Shown here piece after piece: positions 1-12,302 of a stretch of 64,000 nucleotides of DNA. Under the pieces are notes generated by a model that had not been told where the DNA came from, did not search any database, and saw nothing but the letters and a program-made list of their open reading frames with translations. Each line of letters opens with the position of its first letter. Position 1 is the stretch's first letter. Origin of the DNA: Omphiscola glabra. Lineage: Eukaryota > Mollusca > Gastropoda > Lymnaeidae. A program made the translations under genes and the position numbers. The stretch is taken from assembly GCA_964017045.1 (NCBI GenBank), contig OZ024802.1:31086793-31150792 (forward strand), given 5' to 3'.

Positions 1-1815
1 TATGATTATTTTTAAAAAGTATGGTCAAAGAGAGATAACCGAGAGAAAGGGAATATTGACATATAATTTTTTTACGGTCTAAGGGAAATAACCTGACACA
101 AAAAATTTAACGATTTAAAAAACATACAAATTAAATGGGAAATAACTCTTCCAGTTTTAAGATGTTAAAACAATTACACGATAGCCCCCCATTGACCGTA
201 AGGATGCAATCTTAAGTTTGAAAAAAAAAATAATAAAAAAAAAAAAAACACACGACAGCCTCCCTTTTACCGAAAGAATTGAAAAAGGTGATTTCCTTTA
301 GTCATTTCCTAAATTTAAAATGAAATGATAAATCATTCTTACCACTAACTTATACTACCTATTTGCAAAATATACTATCCCGGTAAATGTTCGTTTTAAA
401 AGCCGTATCATGTTGTGAGCAAGACCAAGTTCTTGTCATGAAACGTTTTCGTTCTAAATTAATGACTTTATATTTGATGTTTATTTGATGTCACAGCATG
501 GTAACTTTGTGATGATGAAAACCAGGGGAATTAAAAAAGGCATAGATAAAGAAAGATAACACAACCGTATATTTCATTAACTTTATATGCATATATATCG
601 GAGAAGCTTTTGCAATTATCACATTATGTGTATATTGTAATGACAACTTACAGTTTAGCCAAAGGAAAATATATATAAACTACACAAATATGCTTTTGTA
701 TATTTTATATTAACAATTGAAGTTGGTATGTTCTAAATTTACAAACACCTATCAAAAGTGTCTACCTTTAAACATAACTTCGATGATCCTGGGGGACGGT
801 GGGTCGGGGAGGTAAGTATGAGGACGGCCAAAAAAAAAGCCTGGCCCGAATCCCATCGCACTCAAAAAAAAAACCGCAACATTGCGACACAGGGGGAAGA
901 AGACCCCCCAGAGCAACCAAGAAAACCAGGGACCAACGAAAGAAATGGAAATACCACAAAACAAGGGAGGCAACCCAAACCGACGAACAAGGGGACACAA
1001 CCCACCCCCCCCCAAAACAACACAAAATACCACTCAAAGAAAATGCAAATATCAATTTTCAAAGTCTGCTTTATTTTCCCATTTACAAAAAAAAAAAATC
1101 CATTAAATTGCATAAAACAATTACCTCATTACACCCCCCCCCCCCACAGCAACGAGACCAGCCCACCCCGCAATCATCCCAACCCAACCATCAATGAACA
1201 CAAACCCACAAGCCCAATGCAATGCCTGCTGGAAAACCCCTGCTGCTCCACCGCTTGATGAAAAGGGCTGTCATAACAAAAACAAATTATTTCAACAATT
1301 CAAATGTATCAATTAAAATACGCCTAGAAGAGAGGAGGAAGTGAACACAACACAAAGAAAATGGAGTGCGACAAAGCAAGGAATGAAATAAACACAAAAT
1401 ATGCGAGCATGCACCAGTGACTAAAACACATGCAATCAAACATAGTAACTCGCTTGCATTATATTCAGTTTTTTCTCAACAATTAAAATCATAAAATAAA
1501 CTATATTTTCTAAACATTTCATGACGTCATAATTTATTTTTTTTAAACACACATTAACATATTAAATCATGTAAACTATTTTTTTCTGCACATATAAATA
1601 TAATACCGGCATAAAAACTATTTTTTCAGTACAAATATCATAAAAGTAAATTTGATTTTGCAATAAAATTTCATTCCTTTGCCAAGATGAATGTTGGCCC
1701 AAATACTAACACATAATAGAAAACTATGGAAAATACTTATTTAACAATTGTCATTTCAATATTATGTTTCAATAAAAACATTCAACCCTTTTTTATCATG
1801 TCAAACCAAACGAGT
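1..1815. other. Non-genic AT-rich sequence
   Basis: I see no gene, RNA or mobile element that I can support. A stretch at about 810-1260 is A/C-rich with homopolymer runs and carries overlapping open frames on both strands. Their composition (Lys, Thr, Pro and Gln runs; Phe, Leu and Gly runs on the other strand) is what low-complexity DNA gives. Confidence 0.6.
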
Positions 1816-1927
1816 ATTAAGTTAAATTCACAACCAGGTGTGTTAAGTTAAATTCACAACCCGATGTGTTAAAAGGAAGTAAAAATGTGAACAGATTCCT
1901 GGGAATGAAAATGTCAACAACAGCTTT

Positions 1928-2058
1928 GTAGTGGACAACACAATGCAAGTGGACAACACAAGGCAAGTCGACAACACAATGCAAGTGGACAACACAAGGC
2001 AAGTGGACAACACAATGCAAGTGGACAACACAAGGCAAGTGGACAACACAATGCAAGT
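1928..2058. repeat. 18-bp minisatellite (higher-order 36 bp)
   Basis: About seven copies of a unit of the form gtggacaacacaatgcaa, alternating with a version reading 'aaggcaa', so the true period is 36 bp. It lies directly before a tandem duplication of about 76 bp. Confidence 0.9.
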
Positions 2059-2217
2059 GTACCTAGCAACTGAGATCACAAAAGGTGGCAATTGTGACAG
2101 CAACAATGTCTTGATGTTACAGAGTGTAAGTACCTAGCAACTGAGATAACAAAAGGTGGCAATTGTGACAGCAACAATGTCTTGATGTTACAGAGTGTAA
2201 GTACCTAGCAACTGAAA
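2058..2217. repeat. Tandem duplication, ~76-bp unit
   Basis: Two near-identical copies of a segment starting 'tacctagcaactgaga' and ending 'acagagtgtaag', followed by the start of a third. The surrounding sequence looks unique. Confidence 0.85.
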
Positions 2218-2269
2218 TCCCAATCAAGACTGTTTGGATATGTCTGTAGATTACCACCAAGCTCACATC

Positions 2270-3270
2270 CCACGACAGTGCTAAGATGGACAGAACATGG
2301 ACCACATCCCACGACAGCGCTAAGATGGACAGAACATGGATCACATCCCAGGACAGTGCTAAGATGGACAGAACATGGACCACATCCCAGGACAGTGCTA
2401 AGATGGACAGAACATGGACCACATGCCAGGTCAGTGCTAAGATGGACAGAACATGGACCACATCCCAGGACAGTGCTAAGATGGACAGAACATGGACCAC
2501 ATGCCAGGACAGTGCTAAGATGGACAGAACATGGACCACATGCCAGGACAGTGCTAAGATGGACAGAACATGGACCACATCTCAGGACAGTGCTAAGATG
2601 GACAGAACATGGACCACATCTCAGGACAGTGCTAAGATGGACAGAACATGGACCACATCTCAGGACAGTGCTAAGATGGACAGAACATGGACCACATGCC
2701 AGGACAGTGCTAAGATGGACAGAACATGGACCACATGCCAGGACAGTGCTAAGATGGACAGAACATGGAACACATCCCATGACAGTGCTAAGATGGACAG
2801 AACATGGACCACATCTCAGGACAGTGCTAAGATGGACAGAACATGGACCACATCTCAGGACAGTGCTAAGATGGACAGAACATGGACCACATGCCAGGAC
2901 AGTGCTAAGATGGACAGAACATGGACCACATCTCAGGACAGTGCTAAGATGGACAGAACATGGACCACATGCCAGGACAGTGCTAAGATGGACAGAACAT
3001 GGACCACATCTCAGGACAGTGCTAAGATGGACAGAACATGGACCACATGCCAGGACAGTGCTAAGATGGACAGAACATGGACCACATGCCAGGACAGTGC
3101 TAAGATGGACAGAACATGGACCACATGCCAGGACAGTGCTAAGATGGACAGAACATGGACCACATCTCAGGACAGTGCTAAGATGGACAGAACATGGACC
3201 ACATGCCAGGACAGTGCTAAGATGGACAGAACATGGACCACATCTCAGGACAGTGCTAAGATGGACAGAG
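2270..3270. repeat. 39-bp minisatellite, ~25 copies
   Basis: The unit contains 'gacagtgctaagatggaca' followed by 'gaacatggaccacat' and a variable 5-base end (cccag, gccag or ctcag). Because 39 is a multiple of 3, both strands show long repetitive open frames. These have no splice context and no non-repeat protein sequence, so I do not call a gene. Confidence 0.95.
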
Positions 3271-3426
3271 ATGGGAAAACAAATCTATGAAAGACCCAAA
3301 AAGAGTTGTACATGAAACATGACCATGTATTAAGCTTCTAGGAGGCAGTCAATCGACAATAGCAGCATTCTTTGACCAGAGAAAGATTCTCATTCAAGTC
3401 AGTACAAGAAATCTTATGAGAATGGC

Positions 3427-5400
3427 AGACGGGGTAGATTGTACGGACTGCATACGTGATAGACAGGGTAGATTGTACGGACTGCATACGTGATAGACGG
3501 GGTAGATTGTACAGACTGCATACGTGATAGACGGGGTAGATTGTACGGACTGCATACGTGATAGACGGGGTAGATTGTACGGACTGCATATGTGATAGAC
3601 GGGGTAGATTGTACGGACTGCATACGTGATAGACGGGGTAGATTGTACAGACTGCATACGTGATAGACGGGGTAGATTGTACGGACTGCATACGTGATAG
3701 ACGGGGTAGATTGTACAGACTGCATACGTGATAGACGGGGTAGATTGTACAGACTGCATACGTGATAGACGGGGTAGATTGTACAGACTGCATATGTGAT
3801 AGACGGGGTAGATTGTACAGACTGCATACGTGATAGACGGGGTAGATTGTACAGACTGCATATGTGATAGACGGGGTAGATTGTACAGACTGCATACGTG
3901 ATAGACGGGGTAGATTGTACGGACTGCATACGTGATAGACGGGGTAGATTGTACAGACTGCATACGTGATAGACGGGGTAGATTGTACAGACTGCATATG
4001 TGATAGACGGGGTAGATTGTACAGACTGCATACGTGATAGACGGGGTAGATTGTACAGACTGCATATGTGATAGACGGGGTAGATTGTACAGACTGCATA
4101 CGTGATAGACGGGGTAGATTGTACGGACTGCATACGTGATAGACGGGGTAGATTGTACAGACTGCATATGTGATAGATGGGGTAGATTGTACAGACTGCA
4201 TACGTGATAGATGCGGTAGATTGTACGGACTGCATATGTGATAGATGGGGTAGATTGTACAGACTGCATACGTGATAGACGGGGTAGATTGTACAGACTG
4301 CATACGTGATAGACGGGGTAGATTGTACGGACTGCATACGTGATAGACGGGGTAGATTGTACGGACTGTATATGTGATAGACGGGGTAGATTGTACAGAC
4401 TGCATACGTGATAGACGGGGTAGATTGTACGGACTGCATACGTGATAGACGGGGTAGATTGTACAGACTGCATATGTGATAGATGGGGTAGATTGTACAG
4501 ACTGCATACGTGATAGATGGGGTAGATTGTACGGACTGCATATGTGATAGATGGGGTAGATTGTACAGACAGCATACGTGATAGACGGGGTATATTGTAC
4601 AGACTGCATACGTGATAGACGGGGTAGATTGTACAGACTGCATACGTGATAGACGGGGTAGATTGTACAGACTGCATACGTGATAGACGGGGTAGATTGT
4701 ACGGACTGCATACGTGATAGACGGGGTAGATTGTACAGACTGCATATGTGATAGACGGGGTAGATTGTACAGACTGCATACGTGATAGATGGGGTAGATT
4801 GTACAGACTGCATACGTGATAGACGGGGTAGATTGTACAGACTGCATACGTGATAGACGGGGTAGATTGTACGGACTGCATACGTGATAGATGGGGTAGA
4901 TTGTACAGACTGCATATGTGATAGACGGGGTAGATTGTACAGACTGCATACGTGATAGACGGGGTAGATTGTACAGACTGCATACGTGATAGACGGGGTA
5001 GATTGTACAGACTGCATACGTGATAGACGGGGTAGATTGTACGGACTGCATACGTGATAGACGGGGTAGATTGTACAGACTGCATACGTGATAGACGGGG
5101 TAGATTGTACAGACTGCATACATAATAGATGGGGTAGATTGTACAGACTGCATACGTGATAGACGGGGTAGATTGTACAGACTGCATACGTGATAGATGG
5201 GGTAGATTGTACAGACTGCATACGTGATAGACGGGGTAGATTGTACAGACTGCATACGTGATAGACGGGGTAGATTGTACGGACTGCATATGTGATAGAC
5301 GGGGTAGATTGTACAGACTGCATACGTGATAGATGGGGTAGATTGTACAGACTGCATATGTGATAGACGGGGTAGATTGTACAGACTGCATATGTGATGT
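3427..5400. repeat. 34-bp satellite, ~58 copies
   Basis: The unit is gatagacggggtagattgta followed by cagactgcatacgt. The 34-bp period is not a multiple of 3, so all three minus frames stay open with the same 34-residue super-repeat. Nearly all variation between copies is at three sites: gaCGgg/gaTGgg, taCGga/taCAga and taCGtg/taTGtg. Each is a CpG alternating with TpG or CpA. Confidence 0.95.
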
Positions 5401-5500
5401 GATATGCTCATGAGGATTACAATTTTTAAAACATTCCAAACCATTTCATACACTAATAATTATTGCCGCATATCAATCAGCTCCTAATCTTGACTCCAAG

Positions 5501-5674
5501 ATGTACTTAGGCCCTCACACTCCAGTGATCATGTACTTAGTCCCTCACACTCCAGTGATCATGTACTTAGTCCCTCACACTCCAGTGATCATGTACTTAG
5601 TCCCTCACACTCCAGTGATCATGTACTTAGTCCCTCACACTCCAGTGATCATGTACTTAGTCCCTCACACTCCA
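5501..5674. repeat. 30-bp minisatellite, ~6 copies
   Basis: The unit contains 'atgtacttagtccctcacac' followed by 'tccagtgatc'. It is followed by unique AT-rich sequence. Confidence 0.9.
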
Positions 5675-6047
5675 AGTCCTGCCAATGATGTCCATGGTCT
5701 TTCTGATTTAGACATTCTGCAGGTTAAAAATACATATTACATTTTAGATCAGAGGATGCCATGCAGTAACATGTGTTTAGCCTGTTTATAACTTAATTTT
5801 TATTTTGCTATTATGGAATTCTATAAGCAGCAAAGTATATCTTATAGGGTAAACAATGTTATATTACAGCTTACATGAAAATTTTCTAACATAGAACATT
5901 AATGTTTTAACTTTTCTTTATTTTATTGTTACACTTGAAATTTATTTGTTTTTAAGTGTAAATAATTTATTTTGTGTAAAAAATGTATATTCACTTTAAA
6001 CCCTGAAAGATTAAACCAGCAGCTGATGAGTTGTTTTATTTCTTGAT

Positions 6048-6322
6048 AACAACGGTTGGTGCTGGTTGATCTGTTGTTGTAGCTGACAACGGTTGGTGCT
6101 GGTTGATCTGTTGTTGTAGCTGACAACGGTTGGTGCTGGTTGATCTGTTGTTGTAGCTGACAACGGTTGGTGCTGGTTGATCTGTTGTTGTAGCTGACAA
6201 CGGTTGGTGCTGGTTGATCTGTTGTTGTAGCTGACAACGGTTGGTGCTGGTTGATCTGTTGTTGTAGCTGACAACGGTTGGTGCTGGTTGATCTGTTGTT
6301 GTAGCTGACAATGGTTGGTGTT
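6048..6322. repeat. 37-bp minisatellite, ~7 copies
   Basis: The unit contains 'tgacaacggttggtgctggt' followed by 'tgatctgttgttgtagc'. Open frames on the minus strand are repeat translations. Confidence 0.92.
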
Positions 6323-7620
6323 GATTTCTATGTAAATATGTTAAAAATGTAAGATGAACTAACATGATACATCCTTGTCCATGATCAAGATTAGAGTCTT
6401 CTTCAGACAAGATGCCACCTTCAGATTTGTAAGCAATCTATAAATATACTTGACTTGTAAGAACAGCTTCTTCTTGTATTAACTATTAGAAGAAAATAAA
6501 AAATTACCATTGAAAAACATATTTTTCACAAGAATTTATACATTTGAAAGGCTGTTAAAATATTAGGTGCACTGTGTTTCCACCAAAATAATTTTTGAAA
6601 GAAATAATTTCTTAGCTTTGTCCCAATAAGTTGTGCAATGAAATGGAAGGATTTTTGCCTTAATTCTAAGTTTGTGTTTTGGCCAATGAGATAGGTGGCC
6701 AATGAGATAGGAGTTTCCCCACAAAGTTGAGTTTAAGATTTGGCCAAGGAAGAGTTTCCCCATAAAAATTTGGCCAAAGAGGTCATAGAATTCTTATTTC
6801 TCTTATTTTTTTTAGTTACTAAAAATATTCATAAAACAAACCTCTCAAATCAAATAATCAAAAATTGAAATGTCCAATGAACAAAATCTTCATATACAAC
6901 CAAAAAATAATAATTTTGGAATAAGTTTTAAAATGCCCAAAAAGTTACCAATTAATTTTCCCAAACTTTTTTAATGTGTCAAATTAAATCAAGAATGATA
7001 ATAAAAAAAAACCTTGGGCAAATACAATGACTCCATATGCCCAAATAAGGAGCTAAAGTAGATGTGTAATGCTCATTCAATAGCTTGAAAAATATAATTC
7101 CCCAAAAAGTGCACAAGACAGGAAAATTTGTGTTCAATTTGTATTCAGATATAATTAAAATGTTATTCTATTAATAACCTTTTTATATCGTGATTATTAC
7201 AATTCATTCCTTTTAACATTTAATAAAAATATAAATAACAATGACATAGCTTAATTTATTTTCCCTTTCTTTTATTCTTGTTTTAAAAATATCATTTTAT
7301 TTTTTAAATTGAGTTACGCCCCATTGCTTATGCAGGAGAGAAAATTAGGCAAGAATGCGTTAATTCCATTTCCTTTTATCCGCAGTCATGTAATGTAAAT
7401 AATATCTTAAAGAGAAAAAGTACGGTATTTATTGAGCTGTATATCTGTTAAACAAAAAATTGAATATTTAATGACAAATAATATATTGATATTATAAATT
7501 ATAGGCACAAAATAGTTCATATATTTTATTCGATATATTAAAGTGACAAGTAGAGCCACATTTAAGGTACAGGAGCCACCATTTTTAATATAGTTACCTT
7601 GTGAGGTAACGAGGCCTGGA
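6323..7620. other. Non-genic AT-rich sequence
   Basis: No supported gene. A phrase like 'ttggccaa(t/g)ga' recurs several times between about 6680 and 6775, a short degenerate repeat. Otherwise nothing stands out. Confidence 0.5.
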
Positions 7621-7627
7621 ACACCTG

Positions 7628-7730
7628 ATTGGCTATTTCATCAAAAGATTTATAAAACCACTAAGGCTGCTGTTCATTCTCTAACATGATGGAGCTGCTC
7701 TCCACCATCTTTGATCTCTCCAGTGAAAGG
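7628..7730 (+). promoter_or_regulatory. Possible core promoter and short first exon
   Basis: Sequence shows an inverted CCAAT box (attgg, about 7629), then ttataaaa at 7650-7657, then ATGATGGAGCTG at 7686 and a donor-like GAAAG|GTTAGT at 7729/7730. The spacing suits a TATA promoter with a start near 7680. No downstream acceptor can be tied to it. It could in principle be a 5' exon for the M13 gene 9.5 kb away, or chance. Weak call. Confidence 0.25.
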
Positions 7731-7879
7731 TTAGTCTTGTCTCAGACCTGCCAGATAAATACACTACGATGAGGGCTGTAGACTGGCATCATTAAATATT
7801 TAGTGAAATCTTAATACAAATAGTAATTTTTTCAATTTTAATAATTAATTTTTTGACAGGCTTTTTTTTAGTGTAAATT

Positions 7880-8565
7880 TTGGGTGGTAAAGTTCCTGAT
7901 GAATCAATTTGATAGATGTTAGGTGGTAAAAGGCCTAATGAATCAAATTGATAGATGTTGGGTGGTAAAGTGCCTGATGAATCAATTTGATAGATGTTGG
8001 GTGGTAAAAGGCCTAATGAATCACTTTGATAGATGTTGGGTGGTAAAAGGCCTAATGAATCAGTTTGATAGATGTTAGGTGGTAAAAGGCCTAATGAATC
8101 AATTTGATAGATGTTGGGTGGTAAAAGGCCTAATGAATCAATTTGATAGATGTTGGGTGGTAAAAGGCCTAATGAATCAATTTGATAGATGTTGGGTGGT
8201 AAAGTGTCTGATGAATCAATTTGATAGATGTTGGGTGGTAAAAGGCCTAATGAATCAATTTGATAGATGTTGGGTGGTTAAGTGTCTGATGAATCAATTT
8301 GATAGATGTTGGGTGGTAAAAGGCCTAATGAATTAGTTTGATAGATGTTGGGTGGTAAAAGGCCTAATGAATCAATTTGATAGATGTTGGGTGGTTAAGT
8401 GTCTGATGAATCAGTTTGATAGATGTTGGGTGGTAAAGTGCCTGATGAATCAATTTGATAGATGTTGGGTGGTTAAGTGTCTGATGAATCCGTTTGATAG
8501 ATGTTGGGTGGTAAAGTGTCTGATGAATCAATTTGATAGATGTTTGGTGTTTAAGTGCCTGATGG
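7880..8565. repeat. 39-bp minisatellite, ~17 copies
   Basis: The unit contains 'gttgggtggtaaaaggccta' followed by 'atgaatcaatttgatagat'. Two unit types are intermixed, one reading 'aaaaggcctaatg' and one 'aaagtg(c/t)ctgatg'. The in-frame period produces repetitive open frames, not a gene. Confidence 0.93.
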
Positions 8566-8593
8566 GTCAGTTTATAATTACTTATAAGGACAA

Positions 8594-8682
8594 AATTTCA
8601 TCACTAAAATTGCAATAACTTTTTTCTACTTATGTTCATATATTTTAAGCAGAAAAAAAGTTATTGCAATATTAGTGATTTT
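8594..8682. repeat. Foldback hairpin
   Basis: The arm 'tcactaaaattgcaataact' plus a T-rich run is matched as an inverse complement by an A-rich run plus 'agttattgcaatattagtga' about 30 bp downstream. It may be a solo foldback or MITE core. No target duplication was identified. Confidence 0.6.
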
Positions 8683-8689
8683 ATGACCA

Positions 8690-10020
8690 TTTAAATTTAG
8701 AATCAATGGAAAACAAATAATGATTTTTTATGGTGATAGTAATGTAAAAAAAGTTTTATTAATTATGTATGTACTTTGAAACTTTACTTAAGTACCTGGT
8801 ACTTTACCATATACAAATAGAATTGTGTTTCAACTACAAGCGCCAAAATAATTATAATTTTAAAGTAGCTGTGTGCTTATAATATGGTACTCAGAATAAA
8901 AATAATCAAGTTTTACATCTAACTCATTTTATGCCTGTGAATGATACTTTAGAACTGGGCTGGTGATAAATGATTCTTGGATGTATTAACAAGATTAGTA
9001 TATACTGTCATTGTTGATCTAATGTTTGGTCATTACAAAAGGCCAACTAGTACGGTAAATGTCTTAGTAATGGCTATATACTGGCCAATTATTGTGATTA
9101 TAGTAATACTACTAATAACTTACATTGACTAAATTAAAGAGTATCAAACTCATACTAGTAGTAGGTACCTTAAACTGATTTTTCAAAATAGTACTATATT
9201 TATAGCTTTATTTTATACTGTCATTCATGTCAAGAACTCAAGACCTACTACTGCTACTAGTCATACTCATAGCATAGTTGTTTTTTTTACTTTGTGCTCA
9301 ATTTCTGTTTAGTGTTTTTTTGGCTAGGCCGCAGTCCTATAAATGCTATATTATATAAATTATTAATTAAGTAAATAATTAACCTAGGCTTTAATATACT
9401 ATATAATATACAAAACTAATTTAGGCCTACCCTAATATTAATAGATAGCTTAATGAAATTAAGATTTATTATTACTATAATTATTTCTGTTATCAAGCAT
9501 ATTATGGTTTTTCGATTTCCTAATTTATAATGACTCAACATAGTGTTACATACACCTGTCACTACTGTCACTCAGTCACATAGTCATATGTTCATTTTTA
9601 TGGGCATGGCTATTTAAAGTAGGTCTATTCATCGTGAATGTTATAAAAGTTATTTTTCATAAAACTGAAAAAATTTCCTGTCTATGCTATGAATACTTTT
9701 AAGTATGACTAGAGTAAAATGACTATAAAGACCTGTTATTATTATTTATTTAATATATATTGTGAATATGGGGCCTATAATTTTATAATGGTAAGGACTA
9801 AAGACTAGTAAAGAGTGCAAGTACTGTAAAGACAGTTAAGTATTATTAGTCTTAAAGTAAGTTTAGTAGGTAAAGACTTGCCATTTAAATTCTTAAGGAC
9901 TGGTCATCTGAGCAATCCTTAGGCGTCTGGTCGTGAAATTTCATTGAAGCCCTGTTTTTGGTAATCAGATATTATGGTATTTGATCTTCGAAGGTGTGAG
10001 AAACTTGACCATGCCATGTT
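8690..10020. other. Non-genic AT-rich sequence
   Basis: No supported gene, RNA or element. Short 'actactag' and 'tactactaat' phrases recur, but without a regular period. Confidence 0.5.
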
Positions 10021-10032
10021 GTGTTGGTTATT

Positions 10033-10258
10033 TTTGTAAGAGTTCCCCCAGAAGTACTGCAATACTGGGGTGTTCACACTTCAAAGTCTGCCCTTCCTGG
10101 TATTTTGGCCTTGTGGCTCTCTTTATTGTTTTTACTGATCGTCCCGACCAAGGCTGAAGAAACAAGCGAGATATCACGTTCACCCAACCAGGTTTGGTAA
10201 CCCGGCGGGATAAGAACGGACACCGCATCCTGATCTTAGCCAACAGGCCGAGAGGCAA
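10033..10258 (-). ncRNA. U2 snRNA-like sequence (diverged copy)
   Basis: Read on the minus strand, the 5' part (about 10258 down to 10205) follows U2 snRNA: a start like 'attgcctctcggcc', then 'ttggctaagatca', then 'tctgttcttatc'. The 3' part (about 10065 to 10035) carries 'cagtattgcagtac', the U2 stem-loop IV loop, inside a new but well-paired stem (CCCCAG / CTGGGG). The middle, including the expected Sm-site region, does not match, and the branch-site-pairing GTAGTA region reads GCGGTG. So this is a derived or pseudogene copy and not a standard U2 gene. It is the only unit of the array with the 3' domain. Confidence 0.6.
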
Positions 10259-11470
10259 TCAGATTTTTTAAGGGTATTTTGGGCTTGGGGCTCTCTTTAT
10301 TGTTCTTACCAATCGTCCCGACCAAGGCTGAAAAAACAAGCGAGATATCACGTTCACCTAACCAGGTTTGGTAACCCGGCGGGATAAGAACAGACACCGC
10401 ATCCTGATCTTAGCCAACAAGCCGAGAGACGGTCCAATTTTTGTGGTATCATGGCCTTTTGGCTCTCTTTATTGTTCATACCGATCGTCCCGACCCAGGC
10501 TGAAGAAACAAGCGAGATATCACGTTCACCCAACCAGGTTTGGTTACCCGGCGGGATAAGAACAGACACCGCATCCTGATCTTAGCCAACAGGCCGAGAG
10601 GCAATCAGATTTTTTAAGGGTATTTTGGGCTTGGGGCTCTCTTTATTGTTCTTACCAATCGTCCCGACCAAGGCTGAAAAAACAAGGGAGATATCACGTT
10701 CACCCAACCAGGTTTGGTAACCCGGCAGGATAAGAACAGACACCGCATCCTGATCTTAGCCAACAAGCCGAGAGACGGTCCAATTTTTGTGGTATCATGG
10801 CCTTTTGGCTCTCTTTATTGTTCATACCGATCGTCCCGACCCAGGCTGAAAAAACAAGTGAGATATCACGTTCACCCAACCAGGTTTGGTAACCCAGCGG
10901 GATAAGAACAGACACCGCATCCTGATCTTAGCCAACGGGCCGAGAGGCAATCAGATTTTTTAAGGGTATTTTGGCCTTGGGGCTCTCTTTATTGTTTTTA
11001 CTGATCGTCCCGACCAAGGCTGAAAAAACAAGTGAGATATCACGTTCACCCAACCAGGTTTGGTAACCCGGTGGGATAAGAACGGACACCGCATCCTGAT
11101 CTTAGCCAACAAGCCGGTCCAATTTTTGTGGTATCATGGCCTTTTGGCTCTCTTTATTGTTCATACCGATCGTCCCGACCAAGGCTGAAGAAACAAGCGA
11201 GATATCACGTTCACCCAACCAGGTTTGGTTACCCGGCGGGATAAGAACAGACACCGCATCCTGATCTTAGCCAACAGGCCGAGAGGCAATCAGATTTTTT
11301 AAGGGTATTTTGGGCTTGGGGCTCTCTTTATTGTTCTTACCAATCGTCCCAACCAAGGCTGAAAAAACAAGCGAGACATCACGTTCACCCAACCAGGTTT
11401 GGTAACCCGGCGGGATAAGAACAGACACCGCATCCTGATCTTAGCCAACGGGCCGAGAGGCAATCGAATA
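10085..11470 (-). repeat. Tandem array of ~173-bp U2-like units, 8 copies
   Basis: The marker 'gcatcctgatcttagccaac' recurs at about 10225, 10399, 10571, 10745, 10917, 11091, 11255 and 11430, a spacing of about 164-176 bp. Two unit types alternate: one continues 'ggccgagaggcaatcag', the other 'gccgagagacggtcc'. That gives a dimeric higher-order period near 346 bp. Each unit carries the U2-like 5' domain on the minus strand; the 3' stem-loop IV is seen only at the 10.03-kb end. Open frames here are shadows. Confidence 0.85.
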
Positions 11471-11837
11471 TTTTTCTGGACTCATTAACCCACTATCCAA
11501 ACTATTAACCATGTGGTGTTTTCATACACTTTAAAAGTATTGCAATTTATTTTCAATGGCTGCCATTTTGATAAACAAGCTGTAATGTCACGTGAACAAA
11601 AGTAATTCTGCGATTGGTTATCGTATTTGCCATTTAAGTATTTTATCAAATTCTCATTTTTGTTCAGAATTAAACAACCCTTAAAAATAAAGTTTTTCGT
11701 ACATGTATAATGTATAAATCTTTCATAAAATTTAATAACAAACAATTGGGTGTTGGGCTAATTCAGACTATTGGTGCCATTAGGGATACATTTAGGGTTC
11801 AGGTTAGGTTTAGTGACAGTGTATTATAAAATTTCAC

Positions 11838-11870
11838 GGTCGGGGGGGGGGGGGGGGGGGGGGGGGGTGG
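11838..11870. repeat. Poly-G tract
   Basis: A run of about 27 G residues with one T break near its end, joined to 'ggagggaatagtact'. Length is likely unstable or uncertain in any assembly. Confidence 0.9.
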
Positions 11871-12060
11871 AGGGAATAGTACTGAGTCAAATAAATTTTA
11901 TACAAAAAGAAAATAGTAATAATTTAGTTTATTAAAAGATAATGGATTAACAGAGCATTTTCATGTTGTGATCTTTGCACTTAAATTGTCAATCACACCA
12001 ACTTTTGCAAATTGCAATTTTCAGTCCAACCCTGATGTTGATGTCTCCAAATATCTGTCG
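11850..12060 (+). repeat. Dispersed repeat (copy 1; partner 47490-47665)
   Basis: The stretch from 'gaatagtactgagtcaaata' through 'attaacagagcatttt' to 'gatgttgatgtctcc' matches 47490-47665 with modest divergence. Both copies are preceded by G-rich DNA. The family is unknown; it is probably the end of a mobile element. Confidence 0.7.
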
Positions 12061-12265
12061 ACCCAAATTCTGTCAAACAAAAGCCGAACAACCATTTCAT
12101 TTAAAACAGATTTTAATGGGAACATTTTTAAAATACAGTTTTCACTTTATTCACTTGAATTACGCGCTACGGTAAAATATTAAGGTTTAAGTTCTTTCCG
12201 CACTGGGAGCTAGAATATGGAAAATGTAACAATCACTGAAAAATTTCTTCCGATTTTATTGCGAT

Positions 12266-12302
12266 AAATTTAATGTTATCAAAATTTGATAACATTAAAT
12301 TT
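12266..12302. repeat. Perfect 18-bp-arm palindrome
   Basis: The arm aaatttaatgttatcaaa is followed, after one base, by its exact inverse complement. It could be a hairpin. No flanking evidence of a function. Confidence 0.85.

Noticed and set aside
758..1258. 166-codon open frame and its overlapping frames
   Set aside because: Composition follows A/C-rich low-complexity DNA. No family resemblance, and overlapping frames on both strands are equally open.
3427..5400. CRISPR-like array
   Set aside because: Units are contiguous direct repeats with no unique spacers and no cas genes, and the DNA is animal.
2278..5453. Very long open frames on both strands (up to about 680 codons)
   Set aside because: They are translations of 39-bp and 34-bp tandem units. 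They stop where the arrays stop and have no non-repeat domain or splice context.
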